From contig JABSOY010000012.1 of the NCBI GenBank assembly GCA_013215385.1, positions 124,001-188,000 on the forward strand: 64,000 bases of DNA, written 5' to 3'. Each line of letters begins with the position of its first letter. Position 1 is the first letter of the stretch. Made by a program: the position numbers and the translations under genes. Shown here piece after piece: positions 36,546-44,529 of the stretch. The notes beneath the pieces were generated by a model. The model did not search any database and was not told the origin of the DNA. It saw only the letters and a program-made list of their open reading frames with translations. This DNA comes from Colwellia sp. (lineage in GTDB: Bacteria; Pseudomonadota; Gammaproteobacteria; Enterobacterales; Alteromonadaceae).

Positions 36546-36854
36546 ATGACAACGAAGCAATATCAGACCTTTGCAGAATTTTATCCATTCTATTTAAGTC
36601 AACATCAAAATAAGACCTGTCGGCGGTTACATTTTATTGGCTCAGTATTGATATTAATACTGATAGCTTATTGTGTTAGTTTTTCTTTATGGCAAGGCCT
36701 TTGGTTTATTCCCGTTATTGGTTACAGCTTTGCGTGGTTTGGCCATTTCATTTTTGAAAAAAATAGGCCTGCAACCTTTACCTATCCATTATATAGCTTG
36801 ATGGGCGACTGGCTGATGTTTAAAGATATATTGATAGCTAAAATTAAATTTTAA
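36546..36854 (+). CDS. Mpo1-like (DUF962) membrane protein
   Basis: 102 aa. FAEFYPFYLSQHQNKTCRRLHFIG, then two TM helices (about 33-50, 53-70), then WFGHFIFEKNRPATFTYPLYSLMGDW are the DUF962 signature. Yeast Mpo1 is an Fe(II)-dependent dioxygenase acting on 2-hydroxy fatty acids; its key histidines correspond to those in SQHQNK, RRLHF and FGHFIF, all present. Whether the bacterial protein does the same reaction is unproven. In a run of plus-strand genes with small gaps. Confidence 0.9.
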   Translation: MTTKQYQTFAEFYPFYLSQHQNKTCRRLHFIGSVLILILIAYCVSFSLWQGLWFIPVIGYSFAWFGHFIFEKNRPATFTYPLYSLMGDWLMFKDILIAKIKF

Positions 36855-36874
36855 CAAGGACAATATCATTAACA

Positions 36875-37432
36875 ATGAACACTTATATTTCGTTACTACG
36901 CGGCATTAATGTTAGCGGTCAAAAAAAGATAAAAATGGCTGAATTAACAAGCTTATATCAATCATTGAATTTTGAAAATGTCAGCACTTATATTCAAAGT
37001 GGCAATGTTGTTTTTGAAAGTTCTCTTGATGATAAAGAACTTAAAACGACGATTGAAACAGCCATTGAACAGCAGTTTCAATTTGTTGTACCGGTATTAA
37101 TGTTAACTCCAACACAATTGGTTAATGCCGCTGAAAACCAGCCATTTACCACCCTTGATATTGAACAAGAAGGCAGTAAAATTATTTTTTTCTTTCTGTC
37201 TAAGACTATTTCAGTGCAGCAAGAAAACAGTCTGCAACCTTATCTGACAAACTCAGAGCAATTAGTACTGGGCAATGGTGTTATATATCTATATTGCCCT
37301 AATGGCTTAGGTAAAAGTAAACTAACCAATAAACTTATTGAAACAAAACTAAAATTAACATCAACCGCGCGTAATATTAAAACGGTTAACAAGTTACTGT
37401 TACTTGCTAAAGCTAAAGCTAAAGCTAAATAA
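36875..37432 (+). CDS. DUF1697 protein
   Basis: 185 aa. MNTYISLLRGINVSGQKKIKMAELTSLYQSLNFENVSTYIQSGNVVFES is the DUF1697 signature; YLYCPNGLGKSKLTNKLIE and the TARNIKTVNKLL tail are also typical. Cytoplasmic, function unknown in the family. The last codons are four copies of GCTAAA, giving a KAKAKAK end that family members do not generally need. 20 bp after the Mpo1-like gene. Confidence 0.92.
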   Translation: MNTYISLLRGINVSGQKKIKMAELTSLYQSLNFENVSTYIQSGNVVFESSLDDKELKTTIETAIEQQFQFVVPVLMLTPTQLVNAAENQPFTTLDIEQEGSKIIFFFLSKTISVQQENSLQPYLTNSEQLVLGNGVIYLYCPNGLGKSKLTNKLIETKLKLTSTARNIKTVNKLLLLAKAKAKAK

Positions 37433-37520
37433 ATAATAAAAGACCGCAATATCTATCATGTTTTCAGCTACCTTTTCTCTTAAACTGCATATTGTTTAAG
37501 GGACATTAAATAGTAATAAA

Positions 37521-38423
37521 ATGAAATATCAAGAAAACCTATGCCTTGTATTAACTTACATTGAACATCATTTAAATGAAGACTTACCACTCGATAAATT
37601 AAGCGCTGTTGCCTGTTTGTCTAAATTTCATTTTCAACGGCAGTTTAGTCAGTATTTCGGTATTAGCACCACGGCATACATCAAAGCATTACGTTTAAAA
37701 CAGGCCGGCTATCAATTAGCTTTTCGAAATGACAAAAAAGTCATTGATATTGCTTTTGAACAAAACTATGAAAGCAGTGAAGCGTTTTCTCGAGCGTTTA
37801 AAAAGTTCTTTGCTGTTTCACCAATACAGTTTAGAAAGTCCCCCCCTTGGTTCCCTTGGCAAGAAAAACTTAACCTACTTGAAAAATTAAGGAAAACCAT
37901 GAAAGAAAAAAATATATCGTTAGTGGACAATACAAAAATAAATGTTGAGATTGTTGATTTCCCAGCAATTAATATTGCTGCCTATCAGCATCGTCGTGCT
38001 CCTTATTTATTAGGTGATTCGATTCGAAAATTTATCACATGGCGTAAACAGCACAAATTATCCCCGAAAGTAAGTAGGACCTTTAATCTTGTTTATGATG
38101 ATCCTGCTACCACCAAACCTGAAGATTATCGTTTTGATCTTTGTGCACAGTTACCACTTGTAATCAGTTCGACTATCGAACAATCTTTAGCGTCTGAAAC
38201 AGCAATGACAGAACTGGTTATCCCTGCAGGAAAGTGTGCAAAAGTTCGCCATATAGGAAGTGATGAACAATTTCCAGAAATTATTGGCTACCTATATGGC
38301 GAATGGTTGACTCGCCAAAAGGTGAGTTTACGCGATTTCCCGCTATTTTTTGAACGAGTCAGCTTTTATCCTGATGTGAGTGAACATGAGATGATCACTG
38401 ATATATATTTGCCTTTAGCCTGA
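37521..38423 (+). CDS. AraC-family regulator with GyrI-like domain
   Basis: 300 aa. Two helix-turn-helix motifs at 1-110: LDKLSAVACLSKFHFQRQFSQYFG and VIDIAFEQNYESSEAFSRAFKKFF, ending FRKSPPW. A GyrI-like small-molecule-binding domain follows at about 140-300 (VEIVDFPAINIAAYQHRRAPYLL, LVIPAGKCAKVRHIGS, YPDVSEHEMITDIYLPL). This N-HTH/C-GyrI order resembles Rob/SoxS-type and YdeO-like multi-ligand regulators. 88 bp after DUF1697, with its own possible leader. Targets not visible. Confidence 0.92.
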   Translation: MKYQENLCLVLTYIEHHLNEDLPLDKLSAVACLSKFHFQRQFSQYFGISTTAYIKALRLKQAGYQLAFRNDKKVIDIAFEQNYESSEAFSRAFKKFFAVSPIQFRKSPPWFPWQEKLNLLEKLRKTMKEKNISLVDNTKINVEIVDFPAINIAAYQHRRAPYLLGDSIRKFITWRKQHKLSPKVSRTFNLVYDDPATTKPEDYRFDLCAQLPLVISSTIEQSLASETAMTELVIPAGKCAKVRHIGSDEQFPEIIGYLYGEWLTRQKVSLRDFPLFFERVSFYPDVSEHEMITDIYLPLA

Positions 38424-38728
38424 ATAGAGATATACCTTATTAGCCTACCAGTAACACAAAATAAGGTGACACTGCTCTAGTTAATTGCCGCCTATATTTA
38501 TAAATGACGCTCACTTATTGAATGTATTTTTGATTAACCGCTTTTCTCTCTATATGAAAATCATCAATTGTAGAACCTTCGCAACCTATAAATAAATTTT
38601 AAAAGTATAATAAACCATCCTTCATGTACAAAATATTTGACATGAATGTGTTTAAGGTTTAACCTTGTTGTATGTCAAATATACCTGACATTAAGTCGTA
38701 TTTGCTTGTCATATAAAAAGGAATAATT
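38424..38728 (+). promoter_or_regulatory. promoter/operator region of the DUF2178-like/XRE pair
   Basis: 305 bp without a gene. ATATTTGACAT at 38633-38643 is the exact inverted repeat of ATGTCAAATAT at 38672-38682. ATGTCA (38672-38677) and TGACAT (38686-38691) form a second inverted pair with 8 bp between. A near-palindromic AAGGTTTAACCTT lies between them. Three to four TGACAT half-sites in 60 bp directly before an operon that encodes a DNA-binding protein suggest autoregulation. TTGACA at 38637 may double as a -35. Confidence 0.55.
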
Positions 38729-39187
38729 ATGTCTTATAAAGAAAGTAACATTTTAGCTTCACTACTGATCACATTGGCTATTTGGGGGAATTATACTTGG
38801 GGAGTAATCCATTTATATCAACAGCAATCGTTCTCTACTGAGGCTATGTATGGCTTACTGTTCAGTGCAGTAATGTATACCATTTTTTTAGAGATAGTAT
38901 TGCAAATTATCCTTGCTATTGTTAAACATAAAGAAGCAAATGATAAAAGTGATGAGCGAGATAAACTGATTTCAATGCGTGCAAACTCATATGCTTATCA
39001 GATATTAATATTTGGTTCGTTTTGTGTGACTTTCTACATTCTATTTCCGGTATTGTCACAATTTACTTTTTCTATGCCAGGTTTAGCTAAAGAATATGAA
39101 ATTATGCATTTAATCATTGCCTTTGCTTTACTTGCCGAGATTATCTGTTCATTAGTGAAATTAATCTCTTACCGTCGAGGCTATTAA
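38729..39187 (+). CDS. DUF2178-like four-helix membrane protein
   Basis: 152 aa with four TM helices (about 9-29, 43-66, 91-112, 124-145). The central cytoplasmic loop NDKSDERDKLISMRANSYAY with its DERD motif resembles DUF2178 proteins, which often sit next to a small XRE regulator as here. AAAGGA is 7 bp before the ATG. The next gene starts 1 bp after the stop, so the pair is coupled. Function unknown; perhaps the regulator answers to this membrane protein. Confidence 0.7.
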   Translation: MSYKESNILASLLITLAIWGNYTWGVIHLYQQQSFSTEAMYGLLFSAVMYTIFLEIVLQIILAIVKHKEANDKSDERDKLISMRANSYAYQILIFGSFCVTFYILFPVLSQFTFSMPGLAKEYEIMHLIIAFALLAEIICSLVKLISYRRGY

Positions 39188-39188
39188 T

Positions 39189-39404
39189 ATGGCTAACGTT
39201 ATTACCAATAACATTAGAAAGTTACGCTTTGAGCACAATGAAATGACTCAGCAAAAGCTTGCTGATACCGTTTCAGTATCAAGACAAACCATTGTTGCTA
39301 TTGAGAAAGGTAAGTACTCGCCTTCTCTGGAAGTGGCGTTCAAAATATCAAATGTATTTGCACAGCCAATAAACCAAGTGTTCTTTTATCTAGAAGAGGT
39401 TTAA
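39189..39404 (+). CDS. XRE-family helix-turn-helix regulator
   Basis: 71 aa, a single Cro/CI-type HTH: IRKLRFEHNEMTQQKLADTVSVSRQTIVAIEKGKYSPSLEVAFKIS. The length and the IEKGKYSPSL motif match small regulators of the YozG type that pair with membrane proteins. Begins 1 bp after the DUF2178-like gene stop. Likely binds the repeats at 38633-38691. Converges with the TPR hybrid kinase gene, 4 bp between stops. Confidence 0.92.
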   Translation: MANVITNNIRKLRFEHNEMTQQKLADTVSVSRQTIVAIEKGKYSPSLEVAFKISNVFAQPINQVFFYLEEV

Positions 39405-39408
39405 TGTG

Positions 39409-42267
39409 TTACCACAGGACTTGGTCAATATCATTGAGTAAACTTTGTGCCGTGTCACTAATTTGTTGAGAATTTCCGGTTTTAATGCTTTTTTCAAGTT
39501 TAATAGCACTCACTGAAACAAGAGAAAAGCCAAACATTTGTGCGGCGCCGGCTATTCTATGGGCAAGACGAGCAAGTTTATCCAACTCATTATTCTTGAT
39601 GAGAAGAATTAAATCTTGCTGCTCAAGGACTAAGTTCGACTTAAATTCAGCCACAAGTTCAGACATATCAACAGCAGCAATAGTTTCTTGAGCTTTGTTT
39701 TCATCGACACTGTCACCACAGTATTTGGCAATAGTTGCGATAAAAAGTTTTCGTTCAATCGGCTTCTTTAGATGGCCATCGAAACCTAAGGCTAGATATT
39801 TTTCAATTTCATGCGACATCGCATTGGCCGTTAATGCAACAATAGGCTGAACACAACCTTGTTGACGTAAAACTTTGAAGGCTTCAAGACCATCCATTTC
39901 TGGCATTTGAATATCCATTAAAATCAATTTAGGAGAACTATCTAAACATAGTTCAACCGCTTCTCTACCATTACTGGCACAAAGTACATCTAGGCCTAAA
40001 GAGCTTAATAAACGTGCAATTAATCTGCGATTATCGTCGTGATCATCAGCTAAAATAACTTGTCCACTAAAGTTATCAACGTTTGATGGCTGCTCAAACT
40101 TACTAACATCGATACTAATAGGTGCGATATCGGATTCTTCAAGCTGGTCGCACTCAAGTGATAAAGTAAAAGTGCTACCTTGATTTAAAACGCTTGTCAC
40201 CGCAATGTTCCCTCCCATCAGTTTGGCTAACTGATCAGATAAACAAAGTCCTAACCCTGAGCCACCAAAGCGACGACTAATGCTACTATCTCCTTGGGTA
40301 AAGCTTTCAAAAACACCGCGTATTTGTGTTTCACTCATACCGATGCCCGTATCCTTGATAGCAAATATCAGTTCATGTTGGTGAATAGAAACATTCAGAG
40401 TGACCGTGCCTTTATGAGTAAATTTAATGGCATTTGAACACAGGTTGATTAAAATTTGCTTTAAGCGAAAGCTATCGATTTTGAGTATAAATGGGTAAGG
40501 CAAGCTATGAATAATTTCAAAAGTAAGCTGTCTTTCTTCGGCTTGCTTAGTAAACATAGTCGCCAGTTCATACAAAATATGCTGTAAGTCTTGTTCAACC
40601 AACTCTAACTCTAATTTATTCGCTTCGACTTTGCTTAAGTCTAAAATATTATTAATTAATTCCAATAAATGTAGACTGTTGCCATGAATAATTTCAACTT
40701 CTTTATGCAAGAAGTCATCATCTATATCCCCCTGAGTTATAGCTTCAGCTTGGCCAATTATTGAGGTTAGTGGTGTTCTTATTTCATGACTCATATTCGC
40801 CAAAAACTGACTTTTAATTGCATTAGCTTTCACTAATTCGCTGGTTAATAACTCTAATTCTTGGGTCCGATTTTTGACTCTACTGGACAATTTTAATTTT
40901 GAACGCTTATCGAGATTACGACTAAAAATAAAGAAAACTACAACTAAAATAAACATAGCAGCAACAATACTAAAGTTACGTTGTTGTTCAGCTTGTTCGT
41001 TTTGCAATCTTTGCAGTTCTTTACTCTGTTGGAGTTGATTAACTTGTTGTTTTAATTGTTTTGCTTCAAATTCAGCTAGCTGGATATTTAACGCATTATT
41101 GGCAATTATTGTTGTTTGCTTAAGATACTCTTGATAAGTCGTTACTGCCTGACGAGTTCTACCTTGTGCGGCATAAATCAATGAAAACAAAGCCGTATTG
41201 TGATTTAGTTGATTTTGATTCTTCATTTCTACAGCAATATTATTAGATAATAATAAATTATTGTAAGCTTTATCAATATAACCCAGTGAGAACTGTGCTT
41301 TAGCTAAGCAAAATAAACCACCACTATAAGCATTGTTGTGACCCGTGTTCTTACCAATTTCAATAGCATTGTTGGCATATTTTATCGCATTAATAGGCTG
41401 GTTCATCATATTGTAAAGCCCGGCAATATTATGAGAAAATGCTGCTAAGTTATATGAGTCATCAGCTTTTTCAAAATAAGTAATTGCTTGTAATAGTAGG
41501 GCTAAACCTTTCTTATATTCACCTGAGTATTTATAAGTTGTACCAAGTTCACCACGTGCTTTTGCCAACATAAGATTCTGATTGGCATCAGCAAATATCT
41601 TAATAACATCAAGGTAGAGTTCAATAGCAACATCATAGCGTTTTAGCCGTAAATACAAACCGGCAATATTATAACGAATATCGGCTTTGTCAGCTTCTGA
41701 GCCTTTTGCCTGATATATAGTTTCCGCTTGTTGATAATATTTTAAGGTTTTACGTACATTTCCCATCACCGCATGTGCCAAACCAATATTATTATAAAGA
41801 TTTGCCAATTTTACTGGTTGATTCGCTTGTAAATAGAAATTGATTGATGCTTGGTATGCGACAACAGCCTGCTCATTCTCACCTTTAAAATAATGGTAAA
41901 TGCCAATACTTTTATAAGCATCAGCTTCAATTTGAGGGAGGTTATTTTGCCTAGCTAATACCTGTATATTTCTAGCGACTTGAGTAGCAAGAGCGTGGTT
42001 ACTCAGCCCCGCGTAGCTACGCTCTTGTACCTTGAAAATACGAATACGTTGTTGAACTGTTAAATTAGCGCGCTCTGATAGCTGTCGCGAAAATTCAATC
42101 GCTTTATTATGGTCTGTTATGTTATCTAAAACTTGTAATTGTTGAGCAATATTTTGGCTAGCCGGGTATCGTTCATTAGTGTCAGCAGATAAAACATCTG
42201 CCGAAAACATTGAACTTTGAGATAAAACAATAATAAACAGAAGAAAATTTCTTTTGAAAGCAATCAT
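39409..42267 (-). CDS. TPR-sensor hybrid histidine kinase with REC and HPt
   Basis: 952 aa. Signal peptide about 1-28, then a periplasmic array of TPR repeats (about 60-390; ALATQVARNIQ, YHYFKGENEQAVVAYQASIN, LAHAVMGNVRKTLKYYQQAE and others), a Gln-rich coiled coil, and one TM at about 433-450. HisKA: FLANMSHEIRTPLTSIIG. ATPase: LINLCSNAIKFTHKG and GGSGLGLCLSDQLAKLMGG. REC Asp in LILMDIQMPEMDG. HPt His in LARLAHRIAGAAQMFGF. A complete phosphorelay in one chain, lacking only the final regulator, which is not encoded nearby. Confidence 0.93.
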   Translation of the reverse strand: MIAFKRNFLLFIIVLSQSSMFSADVLSADTNERYPASQNIAQQLQVLDNITDHNKAIEFSRQLSERANLTVQQRIRIFKVQERSYAGLSNHALATQVARNIQVLARQNNLPQIEADAYKSIGIYHYFKGENEQAVVAYQASINFYLQANQPVKLANLYNNIGLAHAVMGNVRKTLKYYQQAETIYQAKGSEADKADIRYNIAGLYLRLKRYDVAIELYLDVIKIFADANQNLMLAKARGELGTTYKYSGEYKKGLALLLQAITYFEKADDSYNLAAFSHNIAGLYNMMNQPINAIKYANNAIEIGKNTGHNNAYSGGLFCLAKAQFSLGYIDKAYNNLLLSNNIAVEMKNQNQLNHNTALFSLIYAAQGRTRQAVTTYQEYLKQTTIIANNALNIQLAEFEAKQLKQQVNQLQQSKELQRLQNEQAEQQRNFSIVAAMFILVVVFFIFSRNLDKRSKLKLSSRVKNRTQELELLTSELVKANAIKSQFLANMSHEIRTPLTSIIGQAEAITQGDIDDDFLHKEVEIIHGNSLHLLELINNILDLSKVEANKLELELVEQDLQHILYELATMFTKQAEERQLTFEIIHSLPYPFILKIDSFRLKQILINLCSNAIKFTHKGTVTLNVSIHQHELIFAIKDTGIGMSETQIRGVFESFTQGDSSISRRFGGSGLGLCLSDQLAKLMGGNIAVTSVLNQGSTFTLSLECDQLEESDIAPISIDVSKFEQPSNVDNFSGQVILADDHDDNRRLIARLLSSLGLDVLCASNGREAVELCLDSSPKLILMDIQMPEMDGLEAFKVLRQQGCVQPIVALTANAMSHEIEKYLALGFDGHLKKPIERKLFIATIAKYCGDSVDENKAQETIAAVDMSELVAEFKSNLVLEQQDLILLIKNNELDKLARLAHRIAGAAQMFGFSLVSVSAIKLEKSIKTGNSQQISDTAQSLLNDIDQVLW

Positions 42268-42604
42268 TTAAAAAACCGAAAATATTTAAATAAAATGTGT
42301 TTTTTCTTTTATAACATTTAACGATAAAAGTTTCACATAAGTTATCTATATATTTGGAAAGAATACCTTTTATTTTTGAACAAACACCCAAAAATGTGAT
42401 TTATATCCGTAATAGCGCGAAATTAATGGCATACATTTCCTATTAAAAACACAAACAGCAATATTATTACTTTGCGAGCGCCAGTTAAATGTTAAATAAA
42501 TTTGGCATAAAAATAGCTTAATGTTAGTTACAGAAAACATCCATATTTTCTGCACATTCATTTAGTATAGTGAAATTCTATGAATTAATAGCAAGGGGTT
42601 TGCA
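42268..42604. other. non-coding region between the TPR kinase and a small ORF
   Basis: 337 bp, very AT-rich, holding the divergent promoters of the leftward kinase gene and the rightward small ORF at 42605. No strong hairpin or recognisable site. Longer minus-strand frames here lack a ribosome-binding site and resemble nothing. Confidence 0.5.
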
Positions 42605-42775
42605 ATGACAAACTTACAATTACATCGTTTTAATCATCTTATTGAAGAGATGATGGTTGAAGAGTTATCTGAAATAGAAACGTTCGAATATTTAAACTTA
42701 CTTAAACTGTGGAATCTTGACTTTGAATATCAACGAGCAAGAAAAACCTTAATGAGGCAAATGGATTTAAAATAA
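42605..42775 (+). CDS. small acidic/helical protein of 56 aa, unknown function
   Basis: ATG at 42605 is preceded by AAGGGG with six bases between, one of the best ribosome-binding sites in the window. The product (MTNLQLHRFNHLIEEMMVEE through TLMRQMDLK) is amphipathic and probably all-helical, with an acidic first half and a basic second half. It resembles small regulatory or adaptor proteins in composition only; family not recognised. It stands alone between two minus-strand genes. Confidence 0.6.
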   Translation: MTNLQLHRFNHLIEEMMVEELSEIETFEYLNLLKLWNLDFEYQRARKTLMRQMDLK

Positions 42776-42826
42776 CTGTACCCGTAGACTGACGATTCAC
42801 AGAAACAAGTACAGTTAATTCGGTTA

Positions 42827-43663
42827 TCAGCGATTAACGTTATTAGTTTGTAACAACAAAGCTTTTATTTCTGCTAGTTCTATTTCAAGTCGGTCAATTT
42901 GTGCGCGGCTCGCTGGCTCGCCGCCCTCCCCTGTTTCACCGTGTTGCTCTGCTCGAAAATTTTCGTGCTCTTCACTCATCACCTCTAAAACAGTACCAAC
43001 CATCATGTTTAAGAAAATAAAGGCGGTTAAGAAAATAAAGGATAAGTAATAAATCCAACTAAGAGGATGAATCGCCATAGTTTCATACATAACATCAGTC
43101 CAATCTTCGAAGGTTGCGATACGAAATAGTGTTAACATCGAAATTGAAACATCCCCCCATAATACTTCATTAATCTGATGAAATACCATACTCCCTACCG
43201 CTGCGTAAATATAAAAAATAACAAACATTAATAAGGCAATATAACCCATTCTGGGTATAGCTTTAATAAGCGCATTAATTAATAAACGCAGTTCTGGAAC
43301 CATAGAAACTAACCGCAATACCCGGAATACGCGTAATAAACGTGCTAATAGTACACCAGAACCACCTGTTGGTATCAAACTACCAATAACAATTAAGGTA
43401 TCAAAAACATTCCAACCATTTTTTAAAAAGTCTTTTTTATTAGGAAACGCCATAAAACGTATCGTTAATTCAATGACAAAAAACACAGTAATGGCACTAT
43501 CCAAGAATGCCAATATTTTGACAATTTGTATCGGTAAATCATGCGTTTTAGCGCCAATAAGTAACGCTGAAAAAATAATAACCGCTATGATTGACCACTG
43601 AAAAATAGGACTAGAATCTATTTTTTTTAATTGACGTTGTGTGCGAAAGATAAAAGAACTCAT
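42827..43663 (-). CDS. voltage-gated cation channel, bacterial NaChBac-like
   Basis: 278 aa, one six-helix channel domain. S4 voltage sensor LLARLLRVFRVLRLVSMVPELR has arginines every third residue. The pore loop MLTLFRIATFEDWTDVMYETM has TFEDW where NaChBac-type channels have TLESW. S6 with FIFLNMMVGTVLEVMSEE is followed by a C-terminal coiled coil (REEH...DRLEIELAEIKALL) that would hold a tetramer. Inner-membrane, probably Na+ or Ca2+ selective; the filter differs enough that selectivity is uncertain. 23 bp after the YcbL-like gene, same direction. Confidence 0.88.
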   Translation of the reverse strand: MSSFIFRTQRQLKKIDSSPIFQWSIIAVIIFSALLIGAKTHDLPIQIVKILAFLDSAITVFFVIELTIRFMAFPNKKDFLKNGWNVFDTLIVIGSLIPTGGSGVLLARLLRVFRVLRLVSMVPELRLLINALIKAIPRMGYIALLMFVIFYIYAAVGSMVFHQINEVLWGDVSISMLTLFRIATFEDWTDVMYETMAIHPLSWIYYLSFIFLTAFIFLNMMVGTVLEVMSEEHENFRAEQHGETGEGGEPASRAQIDRLEIELAEIKALLLQTNNVNR

Positions 43664-43686
43664 AAAAACAATCTCTAAAAATAAAG

Positions 43687-44331
43687 TTAAGGGGCGTTAT
43701 CACCAACAAAGGGGTTATTCCGGCGCTCTTCGCCAAAAGTACTCATCGGGCCATGACCCGGAATAAACCTGACATCATCACCTAAAGGAAAAAGATTTTC
43801 TCGAATAGAATGAACTAACGTAGCATGGTCGCCACGCGGAAAATCTGTTCGTCCCATCGAGCCTTTAAATAATACATCACCAACTTGAGCAAGGTTTGAT
43901 TCGCGATGAAAAAAGACCACATGGCCAGGTGTATGGCCCGGGCAGAAATACACTTCCAAGGTGATTTCACCAAAAGTTACCGTGTCATTTTGTGCTAACC
44001 AGCGATTTGGTTGAAAATATTCCGCATGTGGAAAACCAAACTGTTCTTTTTGCTCAGGAATTAAATCTATCCAAAATTGGTCTGCTTGGTGGGGTCCTTC
44101 AATATCAACACTAAAATGTTCTGCCAATGGCGTTGTTGCTCCAGCATGATCAATATGTGCATGAGTTAACAAAACCTTAGCCAAGGTGAGACCTTTCTCC
44201 GTTATAGCATTGATGATGAGTTCGATATCACCACCGGGATCAATAACCGCCGCCTGCTTCGTTAAATCACACCAAAACAATGTACAGTTTTGTTGAAATC
44301 GAGTAACAGGAATAATTTGAAATTGTAGCAT
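43687..44331 (-). CDS. YcbL/glyoxalase II-like metallo-beta-lactamase-fold hydrolase
   Basis: 214 aa. Metal ligands: THAHIDHAG (H-x-H-x-D-H), GHTPGHVVFF, and FIPGHGP at the end; Asp in VGDVLFKGSMGRTDFPRGD. The N-terminus QIIPVTRFQQNCTLFWCD is typical of YcbL, a short glyoxalase II-like branch that hydrolyses S-D-lactoylglutathione or similar thioesters. Cytoplasmic. Upstream of, and likely co-transcribed with, the channel gene. Confidence 0.92.
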   Translation of the reverse strand: MLQFQIIPVTRFQQNCTLFWCDLTKQAAVIDPGGDIELIINAITEKGLTLAKVLLTHAHIDHAGATTPLAEHFSVDIEGPHQADQFWIDLIPEQKEQFGFPHAEYFQPNRWLAQNDTVTFGEITLEVYFCPGHTPGHVVFFHRESNLAQVGDVLFKGSMGRTDFPRGDHATLVHSIRENLFPLGDDVRFIPGHGPMSTFGEERRNNPFVGDNAP

Positions 44332-44529
44332 AGCGGAGTTTCCTCTGAGTACTTACTATAGGATATCGAACTTTAGACAATATTGGGATGATATTATTGA
44401 AAGCAAGTTTTGAATACGGTTTACTGAACCTTTACAGTTACAATCAACATATTTTTAAAAAACCTTTGCTATATGATCTGAACTCGGTAAGCTAATCTGC
44501 AAATAAAAACAATATGAATTCAATAATAT

